A stretch of DNA of 64,000 nt from Anthonomus grandis grandis (GCF_022605725.1 NC_065549.1:40315690-40379689), one strand, 5' to 3'; counted from the stretch's first letter, positions 1 to 10,985 are shown. Translations and numbers: made by a program. Notes: generated by a model not told the origin, from the letters alone.

Positions 1-2
1 TC

Positions 3-179
3 AACGAACATCTCTCTCCACACTTCAAGCAGCTGCACAGAAGGGCTCGGGAGTTTTGCAAAATGTCAAACTATACATACTGCTGGATTAAGGATTCGAA
101 GATCTTCATTAAAAAAGAGGATAATAGTAGGGCTTTTCATGTCTCCAATGAACAAGTTTTGTCGTCTTTGAGTACTTAA
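3..179 (+). CDS. LINE-A ORF1 C-terminus (partial)
   Basis: An open frame runs from the window edge to TAA at 177-179 (58 codons). It ends in a pattern with ..RAREFCK..., ..YCWIKDSKIFIKKED.. and a final VLSSLST. This resembles the C-terminal domain of insect LINE ORF1 proteins (the FP-protein-like type), which bind nucleic acid in the retrotransposition RNP. Position directly upstream of ORF2 supports the call. The start lies outside the window. Confidence 0.65.
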   Translation, partial: NEHLSPHFKQLHRRAREFCKMSNYTYCWIKDSKIFIKKEDNSRAFHVSNEQVLSSLST

Positions 180-239
180 TCCCTTTTCTTCTTATGTTTA
201 AATACTTTAGTCTATCTCCTATGTATAATCTCTATTTAG

Positions 240-3104
240 ATGTCTGTATGCACTGAATTTTCAATTAATTACCAAAATACCAGTGGACTTAGAACAAAAA
301 CTGTTGATTTTTACCAATCTATGTGTGCTGCTCAATTTGACTGTGTATCAATAACTGAATCCTGGCTGAAGCCTGATGTGCTGAGCTCGGAGTTATTTCC
401 TCCTGGCTACAATGTTTTTAGATTGGACCGTAGTGCTCTAGTGAGTGGAAAAAGTGATGGTGGCGGAGTAATGCTAGTTGTGCGCGATATTCATTGTGCC
501 GAACTCATACCAAGATTATGTAACACCAATAATATAATTGAAGATATATGGGTCAGTGTCGTCTTAAATGGAGGTAATAAATTGTTAATTTGTACTGTCT
601 ATGTCCCCCCTCACGCATCTTCGAATAACTATAAACATTTCATGTCAAAAGTAGAGCCTGTACTAAGTAACTAAATTAATGGGAAAGTTTTATTGCTAGG
701 TGATTTTAACTTGCCTAATTTATCCTGGTCGCGTAATAACAAACTAAATTCTGATAACGCCACTGACTCATGTAGCAAATGCTTTACTGATTTTTACTTC
801 CTTAATGGTTTAAAACAATTTAATTATATTTTGAATTCAAGGAATAGAATTTTAGATTTAGTTGTAAGTACTAATTTTTTAATAACCGAAGTACTTAAAT
901 GTAATTACCCAGTAGTGCCTGAGGACAGTCATCATATGTCGTTGGAGGTAAATATTAAGTTAAATTATGAAAAAAAAGTCGTGTGTAATTCTTATCAAAA
1001 GGTAAATTTCATTAGGGCAAATTATGCAGTTATTAATGAGAAAATGCGTTCTCTTCAGTGAAAGGATTTATTTTTATCTCGTGATGTAGATAACAACATC
1101 GAATGTTTTTACGCAGAACCGAGTAATATTGTGAATTCTGAAATATCAAAAATAAAAATTAAAAAGCGCCAATATCCTTTATGGTTTTCTAAGCATACTA
1201 TTAATTTAATAAAGAATATAGTGCAGGTGCACAGAGACTGGAAAAAATACAAGCTACAGTCTGACTACGATATTTTCTCAAATTTACGTAAAACTGTAAA
1301 ACTAAATATTAGTAAAGACTATAAAGTTTACATAACTAAAACAGAGGAAAATATTAAGCATGACACAAAGTACTTTTGGTCGTTTATTAATAATAAAAGG
1401 AATACAAAAAATTTGCCGTTAAAAATGACCTTTAATGATCAATATGCTACGAATAACTCTGACATTTGTGAACTTTTCTCAAAGTTTTTAGCAGTGTTTT
1501 TGAACCATCTAATACTCCATCATTAATTGATGTTGTCCAATCAAAAGAATGTTTTACTGTTGATCATGTTCGAGAAGACGATATTAGAGAAGCATTATGC
1601 TCTATGAATCCCAAAAAGGGTCCTGGGCCAGACGGATTTCCCTCAATATTTCTGAAATCATGTCCTAATCTTTGTGAGCCTCTATATTTATTGTATAATC
1701 AATGTATTTCAACTGGTAAATACCCTAAGCTTTGGAAAGTGGCCCAAATTGTGCCTATTTTTAAATCAGGAGATAAAAGCGCTATCAATAACTATAGACC
1801 GATTTCTCTCTTGAGCCATTTTGGGAAACTGTTTGAGTCTCTTATTTTGGATCAATTATTTTTTATTGTTAGGGGATCGATTGACTTAAACCAACACGGC
1901 TTTTTTAAAAAAAGATCGGCACTGACTAACCTTGTGCCTTACGTTCAACTCATACCTGAGAATATGGAGCGAGGTTCTGAGACTTGTACAGTGTACACCG
2001 ATTTCTCTAAAGCTTTCGATAAGGTCCACCACCCAACTCTTTTAATAAAGCTTGAGAATTTCGGGGTACATGGGGCTTTGTTTGAAATTTTTAAAAGTTA
2101 CTTAAGTGAAAGATCTCAGTATGTTGTTGTAAATGGCCAAAAATCGAAGAGTACAGCTGTGACTTCAGGTGTGCCTCAGGGGTCATACTTGGGTCCTCTG
2201 CTGGGTCCTTTATCATTTTCCTATATGATATAGAGCAATGTTTTTCACATAGTAGCTATGCTTTATATGCAGATGATCTTAAAATCTCAAAAACTATTAA
2301 TTCGGCTGCTGATTACTTTACTTTACAGTACGATTTATCTAATTTTATGAATTACTGTACTTTGAATAGACTTTTTGTCAATTTGGATAAATGTAATTGT
2401 ATTTTATTCTCTAAAAGGCCTGTTCCTCTGCAAGTTAAATGTGATCTTTACCTAAATAATGTTAAGCTTAAATATTTGGATTATATTAAAGATCTTGGGG
2501 TGACATTGGATCCTAGGCTTTTGTTTGAAAAGCCTCTTGAAAATATTGTATGAAAGGCTCTTAAAAATCTTGGATTTGTTTTTCGAGCAACAAAAGGATT
2601 TAGCAACATAAATTCCTTAACAATTTTATTCAATAGTATAGTAAGACCTGTACTGGAATACGCAACAACAGTTTGGAATCCAATGTACGCCAATTATATT
2701 GGCCGACTAGAGAGTGTGCAGCGCAAATTTGTTAACACTTTAAATTATAGGTTTAACAGAGGACGGCATTTCTTTAGTTATGATGATAATTTAAAATTTT
2801 ATAATAGCAATCGTTGGAGGTCCGAAGAAGAAATTTTGATTTAATATTTATATACAAGGCCGTAAACAACTTTATTGATTCTTCATCTGTTTTAGAAAAA
2901 CTCAATTTTAACATCAATCCTTACATCCTTCGTAATAGACAAACTTTTGTAGTGTCCAGGTATTTTTCCAATTACTTATCGAATTCTCCAATTATTAGAT
3001 GTACCCGTATGTATAACAGTTTGGAGTTAAACCATCCTAATATTGACTTATTTTTTTTGAGCTTTGATGCCTTTAAACGACACCTAAGACGGCTTCCTGA
3101 TTAA
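240..3104 (+). pseudogene. LINE-A ORF2: endonuclease and reverse transcriptase, broken
   Basis: An apurinic-type endonuclease region (240-1061) carries ITESWL, GGGVM and GDFN-like motifs and is interrupted by in-frame stops at 672 and 1059. A linker region (1131-1526) follows, then the reverse transcriptase: GPGPDG and NNYRPISLL (1604 on), TDFSKAFDKV, GVPQGS near 2170, and YADD at 2265-2276, which holds the catalytic Asp pair. C-terminal thumb-like coding continues at 2347-2800 and 2814-3104 (ending near RLPD). The frame changes at least three times (about 1500-1600, 2230-2350, 2800). It would have nicked target DNA and copied its own RNA; the copy is dead. Confidence 0.85.
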
Positions 3105-3267
3105 ACTACATAAGTAATTCTTTCTAGATTATGATGTAATTTTAAGAATTAATTCTCTGTAGTTGTAATTATTATTATATAGAACTTGTTTACTAATTTG
3201 TATTTGTGATATAACGTGCTTTCTTATTATTGGACAGCTGTGTCTGTCTGTTAGAAAGCCTTAACTG

Positions 3268-3292
3268 TAAATAAATAAATAAATAAATAAAT
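3268..3292 (+). repeat. (AAAT)n 3' tail of LINE-A
   Basis: Short tandem AAAT units directly after the 3' UTR, as is usual at the 3' end of CR1/Jockey-like LINEs. Confidence 0.8.
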
Positions 3293-3419
3293 ATATGAAT
3301 CATTTGCCTATTAACAGACAATATTCTTAATTAGCTTAAAGGAAAGTTCATTTATATAATACATAGCAAAAATGATAGAGGTCCAAGAGTTATTCCTGTA
3401 GCACTCCTTAATATATTGA

Positions 3420-4066
3420 ATATAATATTTTGTTTGCTAGAATAATACGTTTTACCTTCTTTACTGAATTAGATTATATGTATTTTGTTGTTTAAGAATA
3501 ATCGAGTAAGTCATAGCATTTCTTTCTCAAACCATTATAATGAGAAAATAAATATATGATCCCGATTATGCAAAGCTGTTGAGAGATTAAAATACAAAGT
3601 CATCATATTACATTTTTAAAATACTAATATATAAAATGTGTATTATAAATGTACAGTGGCATATTGTGGTCCGGAACCAAATTCTTTGTCTTTGTTTGCG
3701 ATTGTCGTTTTAAATAGATTTATTAAGAATTTCTAGATATATAGATTATTATAACTTAAAATAATATTTAATTTATTGAATTTACTTAGTATATAAATAC
3801 TCTTCATATATTAATAATATTATGTACTGACAAATAACCGAAAGGAAACATATAAAAATATATAGGTCCTTAAAATGAAGACCACTCAATAATATTACTA
3901 TTAATAGTTCAAAAAAGCATGATGTAAGTTGTGCATAACTTAAATGGATACGGCTTTCTACTTTTCATACTTTTAACCTATTTTGCATTATACGAAAAGC
4001 AAGCCGAACTCTAATTAAACTGAGATATTAATTATTGTTGAGGTTTTTTGAAAAGGTAAATATAAT
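3420..4066 (+). repeat. Family R dispersed repeat, copy 1
   Basis: This sequence recurs four more times in the window in the same orientation (copies near 31960-33630, 35775-36580, 38150-40030 and 40117-41033). Shared landmarks are AAACCAT...AAA, a ..GAGATCAAAATACAAA.. stretch, TTGTGGTC(T/C)GGAACCA, GCATAACTTAAATGGA and a 3' end at TAAATATAATT. In other copies the upstream part holds reverse transcriptase remnants, so this is read as the 3' end of a 5'-truncated LINE. This copy retains no open frame. Confidence 0.7.
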
Positions 4067-4174
4067 TATCAAAATCATATTCAGAATGCTATTTTTTAAC
4101 TTGTTTCTTTTAATCAAATTCCTTTGGTTAAGGAAGAAGTCCATTTTAAAGTGGAGTTAATATAAAATTGAAAT

Positions 4175-4206
4175 GAAGACATGAGTTGATAAAGGTGCTA
4201 TGTCCA
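4175..4206 (+). repeat. E1 left terminal inverted repeat
   Basis: 32 bp beginning GAAGACATGAG and ending CTATGTCCA, an exact reverse complement of 7426-7457. Preceded by AAAT. Confidence 0.92.
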
Positions 4207-4314
4207 TTTTTTTCAAAAAATAACTTATTTGTATATTTGGTTATCTAAAGTCGTAATACAACCCCTGAATAACTCAAGATTCTTAAATTGTTAATAATAA
4301 GGATTATTTTAATT

Positions 4315-4402
4315 GATAAAGGTACTATGTCCTATGACTAAGTACCCTTTTTAATTAGATAAAGGTGCTATTTCCATATTTAAGGACATAGCACCTTTAT
4401 CC
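4315..4402. repeat. E1 left subterminal repeats and hairpin
   Basis: Three near copies of the TIR core GATAAAGGTGCTATGTCC: 4315-4332 (one change), 4358-4375 (one change) and, inverted, 4384-4402. The last two face each other across 8 bp and can form a hairpin. Such arrays are typically transposase binding sites in DNA transposons; that role is inferred here. Confidence 0.8.
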
Positions 4403-4487
4403 ACTAGAGAGTGGGAAAGTTTTATTTACATGGTAGGTGCCATGTGACATTTTAAGGTTATGTTTGTTGTTTATCACATCGTTCAAC

Positions 4488-7039
4488 ATGGGTTCGAGAA
4501 GTAAAAGAATGTTAGAATTAGTAAAAAACAAGAAACTATGTGTTTTAAATAAAGGTAAGTCCGAATAGAGAATTTTTTTGTAGATAGAAACTGTATTTTG
4601 TACTTCCTTAGAGGTCAATACCAATGCGGTGATTTTGGAGCAGCCAAGCACTAGTGGGCTTCAAAAGAAGGTTAACTCTAAAGCAGGTAAGCATATTAAA
4701 ACATTTTTTACTACCTTTATGAATTAATGATCTCTTTTTAATAACAATTTACCCCCTCGATGCGATTCAATTTTTTATTTAAAAAAATACATATATAATA
4801 TACATTACTTGAGTTATTATTACATACATACCTACCCATGTACATAAATTAAATTTTTAGACTATATGGATAATTGTACTGATGAAAGTGTTATATCAGG
4901 CAGCGAATATTCCCCTTCCAGTGAAGAAGATTCAGAAGAGGATTCTGATAACTCAAATATTTCTTATTCGACGAGTCTCATAAACAAATATCCGGATGTT
5001 GATAGAGTCAAACGTAAAATGTTTCCGGATAACCAAAAAATTAAAAAGGTAAAGCTAAAAAATGTTAAGATTAAGAAATAAAAATAGAAATTAGAAATAA
5101 GTATAAATTTAATAAATAACTAAGATATTTTTAAGGTTCCGACAAGCAGCAGGGAAACCCCGGATAGGATTGACGTCATTGGCGAAGTGCAGGAGGAAAT
5201 ACCTCGGGAAATACGTATAGAAGACCATAACCAGCAATTCGATGTTACTGCCGATGAAATAAGTAAAAGAGAAATTGTTAAACCAGTTTTAAAAATAACT
5301 AAAAAAAGAGTCCGGAAACCTGATAATTGGAAACGAAATAAAGCGGCAAAGTTAAGACAACAAGGTAAAGAATATATTTCTCAAAAGACTGGTAAAGTGA
5401 TGGAAGCAAAAACAATTAAAAGAGATTTTCTGTGTAAAGAAAAATGTAGAATAAACTGTACTGAGAAATTTAGTATTGCAAGCAGAGAAGAAATTCTAAG
5501 AAAATTTTATAAGCTAGATACAAATTCCAATATTTTAATTTTTAAAAGTATTAAGATGCAGGAAGTTAATCGTCACCGCCCTCGTAAAAATATAAAAATG
5601 AAAGCTTACAGCTTTAAATATTTTATTACGTGTGATAAAGAAAATACACTAGTGTGTAAAGATGCTTTCTGCTCTTTATACCGAATTGGACGAAAAAAAG
5701 TCTTTAAAGCTCAAAATGACTTAAAATCTGGCCAGGTAATGCTCTCACCACATAAGCAAGGGCATCACAAAAATCCAAAAAAAATATCCGATGAAGTAAT
5801 AAACTGCATTGAAAATCATATCAAGCAGTTTCCTTCAGAAGAATCACATTATTCTAGGACTAAAAACCCACATAAAAAATACCTTTCCCCTTTACTAAAT
5901 ATTAACCGACTTCATCAACTGTATATAGAGGATTGTCAAACAAAAAAGCTCGAAACTAAATATTTCGTAAAGGCCTCTTTTTACAGACATATATTTGAAA
6001 CAAGGTTTAACTTATTTTTTGGTGTACCAAAAACTGATACTTGCAGTTTATGCGATGCTGGAGAGAACTCTTTAGAGCACTCGAATAATTTTCAACTTGC
6101 TTTTGCGCAGCAGAAAGTTGACCGCGAAGCAGTAAAAATGTCCAAAGAAAAATGTTACATAACAATGGATCTTCAACAAACGATGCCTTTGACAAAGCTA
6201 TCAACGTCAAAATCTTTTTATTTAAGACAAATGTGGCTATACAACTTTGGAGTCCACTGTTTAACCAGTTCTGGTCATAAGTCCTATTTTTTTACATGGA
6301 CTGAGGATATTGCCAATAGGGGAAGTAATGAAATAGCAAGTTGTTTGCTACGATTTTGTCTGCTTCTTAAAGAAGAAAATCCCCAAATTGATCATTTAAT
6401 AATTTGGTCAGATCAATGTGGGGGACAAAACAAAAACTTCTCCATTATTAACCTTTTTCAATACCTAATATTAAATAAAATATTTAAGATCATTGACCAT
6501 AAATTTCCCGAAGTTGGTCACAGTTACCTTGACTCTGACAGAGACTTTGGAAGAATAGAAAAGGTTCTTAGAAAACATCAGAATATTTATATACCAGACC
6601 AATATCGGGAAATTATTAGATCTGCGAGTACCAAACAAAGTGTATGCCTTAACATGGAACATTTTTTTTATTGCTTTGAAACTCTACCTGCAAAACTTCA
6701 TTTAAACAAAAGACTCACTAATAGTCTTGACCAAAAAATAAATTTTCGAGATAAAGTGAAGTGGCTAAAAGTAAGTTGTTTTAAATAATACTTTTACAAA
6801 ACTAGTTTAGATCCGTTTACCCCATTTATGGAAGTTGACTTACAAAAAAAAGAGAACTGATAGTACAAAGTAATCAAGTTGTTTTACAAAAGTTACCTAA
6901 ATGCGGTGGTTTGACTTCTGAAAAAATTTCAAATCTACAAGATCAACTTAAGTTTATTCCAGCAGAGTATAAATGGTATTATGATATTGTTTTAGAAGAA
7001 TGTTTGAAAAACCCTAAGAAAAAACGTAATTCATGTTAA
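4488..7039 (+). CDS. E1 transposase-like protein (DUF7869-like), spliced, two late lesions
   Basis: Predicted exons are 4488-4554, 4612-4686, 4861-5048 and 5136 onward. All introns have GT-AG ends and matching phases (1, 1, 0), with strong donors GTAAGT, GTAAGC and GTAAAG. The N-terminus is Ser/Glu/Asp-rich, then Lys/Arg-rich with a Cys cluster (CKEKCRINC). A C-x2-C pair (TCSLCDAG) precedes the core. The core has MDLQQTMP (Asp 1), WTEDIANRGS, WSDQCGGQNKN (Asp 2, 80 residues later) and GHSYLDSDRDFG (Asp 3, 41 residues later), the layout of an RNase H-fold DDE/D enzyme. TAA at 6786 and a -1 frame change at an A8 run (6844-6851) interrupt the C-terminal tail; the tail motif MEVDLQKK matches NTVDLNKR in E4. 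A polyadenylation signal AATAAA lies near 7107. Catalysis is inferred, not shown. Confidence 0.75.
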
Positions 7040-7235
7040 ATTTAAATGTTTCTGTGTCTTTGTTTATAAATTTTTAATATATCTTACTTTGCTTTTGTTA
7101 ATCTGCAAATAAAATTTAATTTCCAGATTATTTAATAGTTTTTTTTATTATTTTTTAAAAATTTAAATACAACATAGGTGACATAAAACCTTTCTCCACT
7201 CAAGTTTATACCAACATTTGCATAAAATGTTGGTT

Positions 7236-7253
7236 GATTAAGGTGCTATGTCC
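7236..7253 (+). repeat. E1 right subterminal repeat
   Basis: GATTAAGGTGCTATGTCC, one change from the TIR core, 173 bp inside the right TIR and in the left-TIR orientation. Confidence 0.8.
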
Positions 7254-7425
7254 ATTAAAATTAAAATTACTAAAAAAGTATAAATTCTAGAAAAACAAAA
7301 AATATTATATAAAAAAGTACAAAACGATTCTAATCTAATAAGATATTGGTAATTTTTATAAAATTTATTAAAAAAAATATATAAGTGAAAACGCGTTTCC
7401 TTCAATTACTCAATATCTGAAAAAG

Positions 7426-7457
7426 TGGACATAGCACCTTTATCAACTCATGTCTTC
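7426..7457 (-). repeat. E1 right terminal inverted repeat
   Basis: Exact inverted partner of 4175-4206, followed by AAAT at 7458-7461. Confidence 0.92.
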
Positions 7458-7519
7458 AAATGTTAGTAGGGGAAATCTTCTCTTCTCAAATAAAACGCTA
7501 ATCCTCTAATTTCAGAAGT

Positions 7520-7553
7520 GATGCATTTCGGCAAGTGTTCTTGCCATTATCAG
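7520..7553 (-). ncRNA. Hammerhead-ribozyme-like motif of the PLE terminal repeat
   Basis: On the minus strand, CTGATAA is followed by a 6-bp stem (GGCAAG/CTTGCC) and then GAAAT. This is the hammerhead core order (CUGAUGA, stem II, GAAA) with one core change (A for G). PLE terminal repeats are known to carry hammerhead motifs. Activity is doubtful with the altered core. Confidence 0.5.
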
Positions 7554-7932
7554 ACTCTAAAAGATATTTCAAACAGTTCAAAAACATATACGAACATTTT
7601 TTTTTCTTGTCAGGTGACATAAAAAATACAGATAAAATTATGATATTGTAAAATGCTTAGTGAGTTACTTAACACATACACAAATTCTAAACAATACTTG
7701 AATAGTACATTGCACGACATCTAGTGAACAGTTAAAATTATAATATAATTGAACAATATGTGATTAGCAGATTTCTACTGAGTACTGGCAGCGAGTAAGA
7801 GAGAACCATCGGCCTGTAGTGTTATAGGGTGTGAACAAATAAACAATCAAATGTGTGTTAATGAGTCAGATCAAATCAAATGTCAGTGTTACTGTTAGGA
7901 CCCAAGGAATTAAAGAAAGTGTTGCTCTCAAA

Positions 7933-9296
7933 TTAAGTTTGCTCATTATTACAAGTGTAAACCGGTGATTTGATGGCTTTATTTAATTCCAGGATTTCCA
8001 AAAGATCCAACTTTAACCCCTTCTGACAAAAATGAGCACCCATGTCCGGTCTCAATAATATGATTGGCGAAAGGAGAAGAGGTATTGGTTATAAATTGGT
8101 TTCTATTCCTTTCAATGAGTTTATTATATTCTTTGATGATTATATTATATTCTTAGACTTATTCTCGTCTCGATTCTCCTTCCGCTTTGTCCGATGTAGC
8201 ACACATTGCAATCAGGATGAGAACATTTTAGTCTGTAAACACCAGATCTGTGTGTGACAGGAATTTTATCTTTGGTGTTCTGTCACACAAGTCCTGAAAC
8301 AAACACGCAACCACTCATCAGAGTCCCTCGACAAACTCTTGGCAACCTGACGGGATATGTTTCCAAAATATGATATGCTTCTGTACATACCATCGGTTTT
8401 GTATATATGTGGCTTATTTAATTGCTTGTAAAGATGTTTAAAATAAAGAGAATTTATAATCTTGTCAGGATAACCATTGTTCCGAGCAATTTAAAAAATT
8501 ATATTGAGTTCCTTTTTAAAATGTTTTTGAGAAAGAGGGATATAAAAAAGACGGTGGAGAAGTGAGTTAAATTCGGAAAGCTTTTGATTAACTGGATGGT
8601 TTGAAAAAAAGGGTATAACGTTATCCGCAGCAGTTGGTTTTCTATAAATTTCAAATTTGAGTTTTATGTTGTTTGTTCTTTTAATTAAGAGGTTTAAAAA
8701 AGGTAGATTGCCTGATTGTTCCTGTTCGATAGTGACATGAACAGTAGGATTGATAGAGTTTAGAAATGCCTGAAATTCCAGTAAGTCCTCCGTAGAATCA
8801 GTGAAAACTGTAAATATGTCATCGACGTACCTATACCAACATCTTATATGTTTTTTATAAATCCCGCAATTTGAGATTTCTCTTTCAAGAAAAAACATAA
8901 ACACTTCTGCCAGAAAATGTGACAAGTTGGAACCCATTGCAAGACCAGACTTTTGACAATATAATTTATTATCAACTTAAAAGAAGTTTTGCTTCAGAAT
9001 ACTGTCGATAAGAGAACAAATTTCTAATATGATATGAGTAGGTAGATTGATTTGTGAAAAGAGAAGTTCTCGGGTGTATAATAAACAATCTTCTGATGGG
9101 ATGTTTGAAAATAGGTTAGAAACATCAAAGGAAACAAGAAATGAGTTAGGGGGTATTTCTGTTTTTATTAAATTTTTGGTTCATATGATTTTTTTTATTG
9201 AGAGTGGGTTAGAGAAATTGGTGAGTTGAGGGAGGATAGACGTTAACCAGGAGGAAAGTTTTGAGGCGGGAGAATCGATATAGGAAACTACAGATC
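7933..9296 (-). pseudogene. PLE reverse transcriptase and GIY-YIG endonuclease, broken
   Basis: Reading from 9296 down: IVSYIDSP-like and VSFDVSNLFSNIP motifs, AMGSNLSHFLAEVFM, RYVDDIFTVF (the catalytic Asp pair, about 8815) and IYRKPTAADNVIPFFSNHP (to 8491). Then comes the linker with YFGNISRQVAKSLS and the nuclease motifs SGVYRLKC...CYIGQSGRRIETR near 8180-8250, which supply the GIY and YIG elements. HFCQKGLKLDLLEILE near 7980 ends the domain. The frame is broken more than once between RT and nuclease, and the N-terminus is missing. The combination of VDD-type RT with GIY-YIG is diagnostic of Penelope-like elements. Confidence 0.85.
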
Positions 9297-9385
9297 TTAC
9301 AGGAACACTTACCGAAATGCATCTCTTCTGAAATTAGAGGATTAGCGTTTTATTTGTGGAGAAAAGACTTCCCCTACTAACTTTT

Positions 9386-10985
9386 CAAAATTCATTGGAA
9401 TAAATTGATCAAAGCTGATGTATAAATGACAAAATATTTTGAAATCTATAAAGGCAGTTTTTATTTAGTATAGATACGATAGGGTTGTTAGGATAGGTAT
9501 GTTTTTATTTACTATAGGACGAAAAAACAGAAAAAAAAACAAAAATAGGCAATAAAAAAGTTGTTTAAAATTAAAAATAAATGTTTTTTGTTATAGGCAA
9601 GAACTAAAATATCCAAAATTAAACAAAAAAAATATTTTTTCTAAATACGATGATTTTTAAAGGAAATTAAACAACAACAAGTAGGTGTCCAATTTTATCT
9701 TTTTCTGTACCCTTTTCCAGCAAACGCTCGTAAAATATATTAACAAATATTGCAAAAAGATCGCTGCAGGCAAAATTGCGTTGTAGCCAGCATGAATTTT
9801 GTTTGTCGTTTAAAATCTAGATTTGTTAGGGATTTCTGCAGAATAATCACTGGGCAAATTTCCCGGCGGGATTCGGCGAAGAGCGGCAAAAGTGAAACTA
9901 AAGCAATTTGTAATTTTGTGGGTTCGGATGGGAGGTATATCTATTTTCTTCGGGCTTTCATTTTATATAATACACGGTTTTATCAAGTTAGGAAATCACA
10001 TACGTAACTATTATTTATTTAAAGTTCATTGTACTGGGTAAGTAAATAAGCGGAATATGCAGCTTTATGCAATAAAAATAACTATTTGCCAATTGTCAAC
10101 ATTTAGTTCCAATATTTATTAAATTGAAAAAAGAATAAAGCACTTTTTATTATATGACCGTTCGCTTACTAGAAAAGCAAATATGCTTTTATTATTTCAT
10201 ATATAATTAATGATTATAGCACAAAAAACTCTTTATCTGTTTTCATCTAATAAAGTAAAAAATAAGGCAATCGTCCCCATAATGCGATGGGCAAAAGCAA
10301 ACGTAAAGTCGACAGAGCAAATATTGACACAAAGTGCCGTTCTACTTGGCCTTAAGATGTTTACATTCGTTATATCCGCTGGAACAACACGAGTTCACTT
10401 ATAGTTATGAGCTACAAAGAGAAAAATTGCTTGAAACACTGTTTTGGGCCATTTATGGGTAAGAATGGTCTAAATTTTCTTTTTAAAGAGTTTTGTCAAT
10501 TTAATAATAACAAATTATTTATTAAATAATATGAATAAAAGGTAAACTAGCTATAAATACTTAAGTGTTCCTAGCTTTTAAAATTTCCAAGAAATTATGA
10601 ACGTTAATTGTATTTTTTTACTTTAACTAAAGTAACCCTGTATAAAAAGGATTAGGTCTTAAATCTACAGGGTATATTAAATATCCGTCCCAGTAATTAC
10701 TTTTCACATTCTTGTACTCAACTATGAGTTTGTTACCCATAGCAATATCGTATACTAACTAGAGTCAACCCAAATTTTCCCTCTCAATAGCTAGTGTAAA
10801 TAAAGAATTAGGTAATCGGTGAATCATTGTCATTTTTTTTTCTACCATAACACTTTGCTAATGATTTTTTATTTTATTGCTTCAAAAAAAAAATTACCAG
10901 GCGTGTATATCAAAATGATTAATATATGTTAGTCAGATAGAAATTTGCATTGAATTAATTAGTAATAATTAAATATATTCATTAG
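9386..10985. other. AT-rich stretch without a recognised gene
   Basis: Mostly AT-rich sequence with no match I recognise. Two patches have clearly more G+C than their surroundings, 9745-9960 and 10260-10400. A short frame (9750-10007, 85 codons) covers the first, but its translation resembles nothing I know. Confidence 0.4.

Larger units (their letters stand above)
1..3296 (+). mobile_element. LINE-A: CR1/Jockey-like non-LTR retrotransposon, 5' part cut by the window edge
   Basis: A plus-strand LINE copy made of the end of ORF1 (to 179), a decayed ORF2 with endonuclease and reverse transcriptase (240-3104), a 3' UTR and an (AAAT)n tail near 3268-3292. The gene order and the short 3' microsatellite are typical of the CR1/Jockey superfamily. 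Stops and frame changes show that it is not autonomous now. Clade assignment is by motif memory, so CR1 versus another Jockey-superfamily clade is open. Confidence 0.85.
4175..7457 (+). mobile_element. E1: DNA transposon with DUF7869-like transposase gene
   Basis: A 3283-bp unit bounded by perfect 32-bp terminal inverted repeats that begin GAAGACATGAG. It is flanked on both sides by AAAT (4171-4174 and 7458-7461), read as a 4-bp target-site duplication. Four further copies of the inner TIR motif lie inside the ends. One spliced gene (4488-7039, plus strand) fills the interior. The right end sits inside the terminal repeat of the Penelope-like element, which is therefore older. I cannot place it in a named transposon superfamily from memory. 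Confidence 0.85.
7458..9385 (-). mobile_element. Penelope-like element (PLE), 5'-truncated
   Basis: Minus-strand element with a Penelope-type reverse transcriptase, linker and GIY-YIG endonuclease. Its 3' terminal repeat (about 7458-7553) contains a hammerhead-like motif. An inverted copy of that repeat lies at its other end (9299-9385), sharing for example AAATAAAACGCTAATCCTC. Inverted terminal pieces are a known oddity of PLE insertions. E1 has inserted at 7458 in the terminal repeat. Confidence 0.85.

Noticed and set aside
3268..3292. CRISPR-like or satellite array at the AAAT repeats
   Set aside because: It is a short microsatellite tail of the LINE, with no spacers.
6771..6892. An extra E1 intron from GTAAGT at 6771 to AG at 6892 that would remove the TAA at 6786 and the A8 shift
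   Set aside because: It would also remove the MEVDLQKK stretch, which matches NTVDLNKR in E4 and so looks like true coding sequence. Nonsense plus frameshift is simpler.
8042..8257. Plus-strand 71-codon frame
   Set aside because: Shadow of the PLE GIY-YIG coding on the opposite strand.
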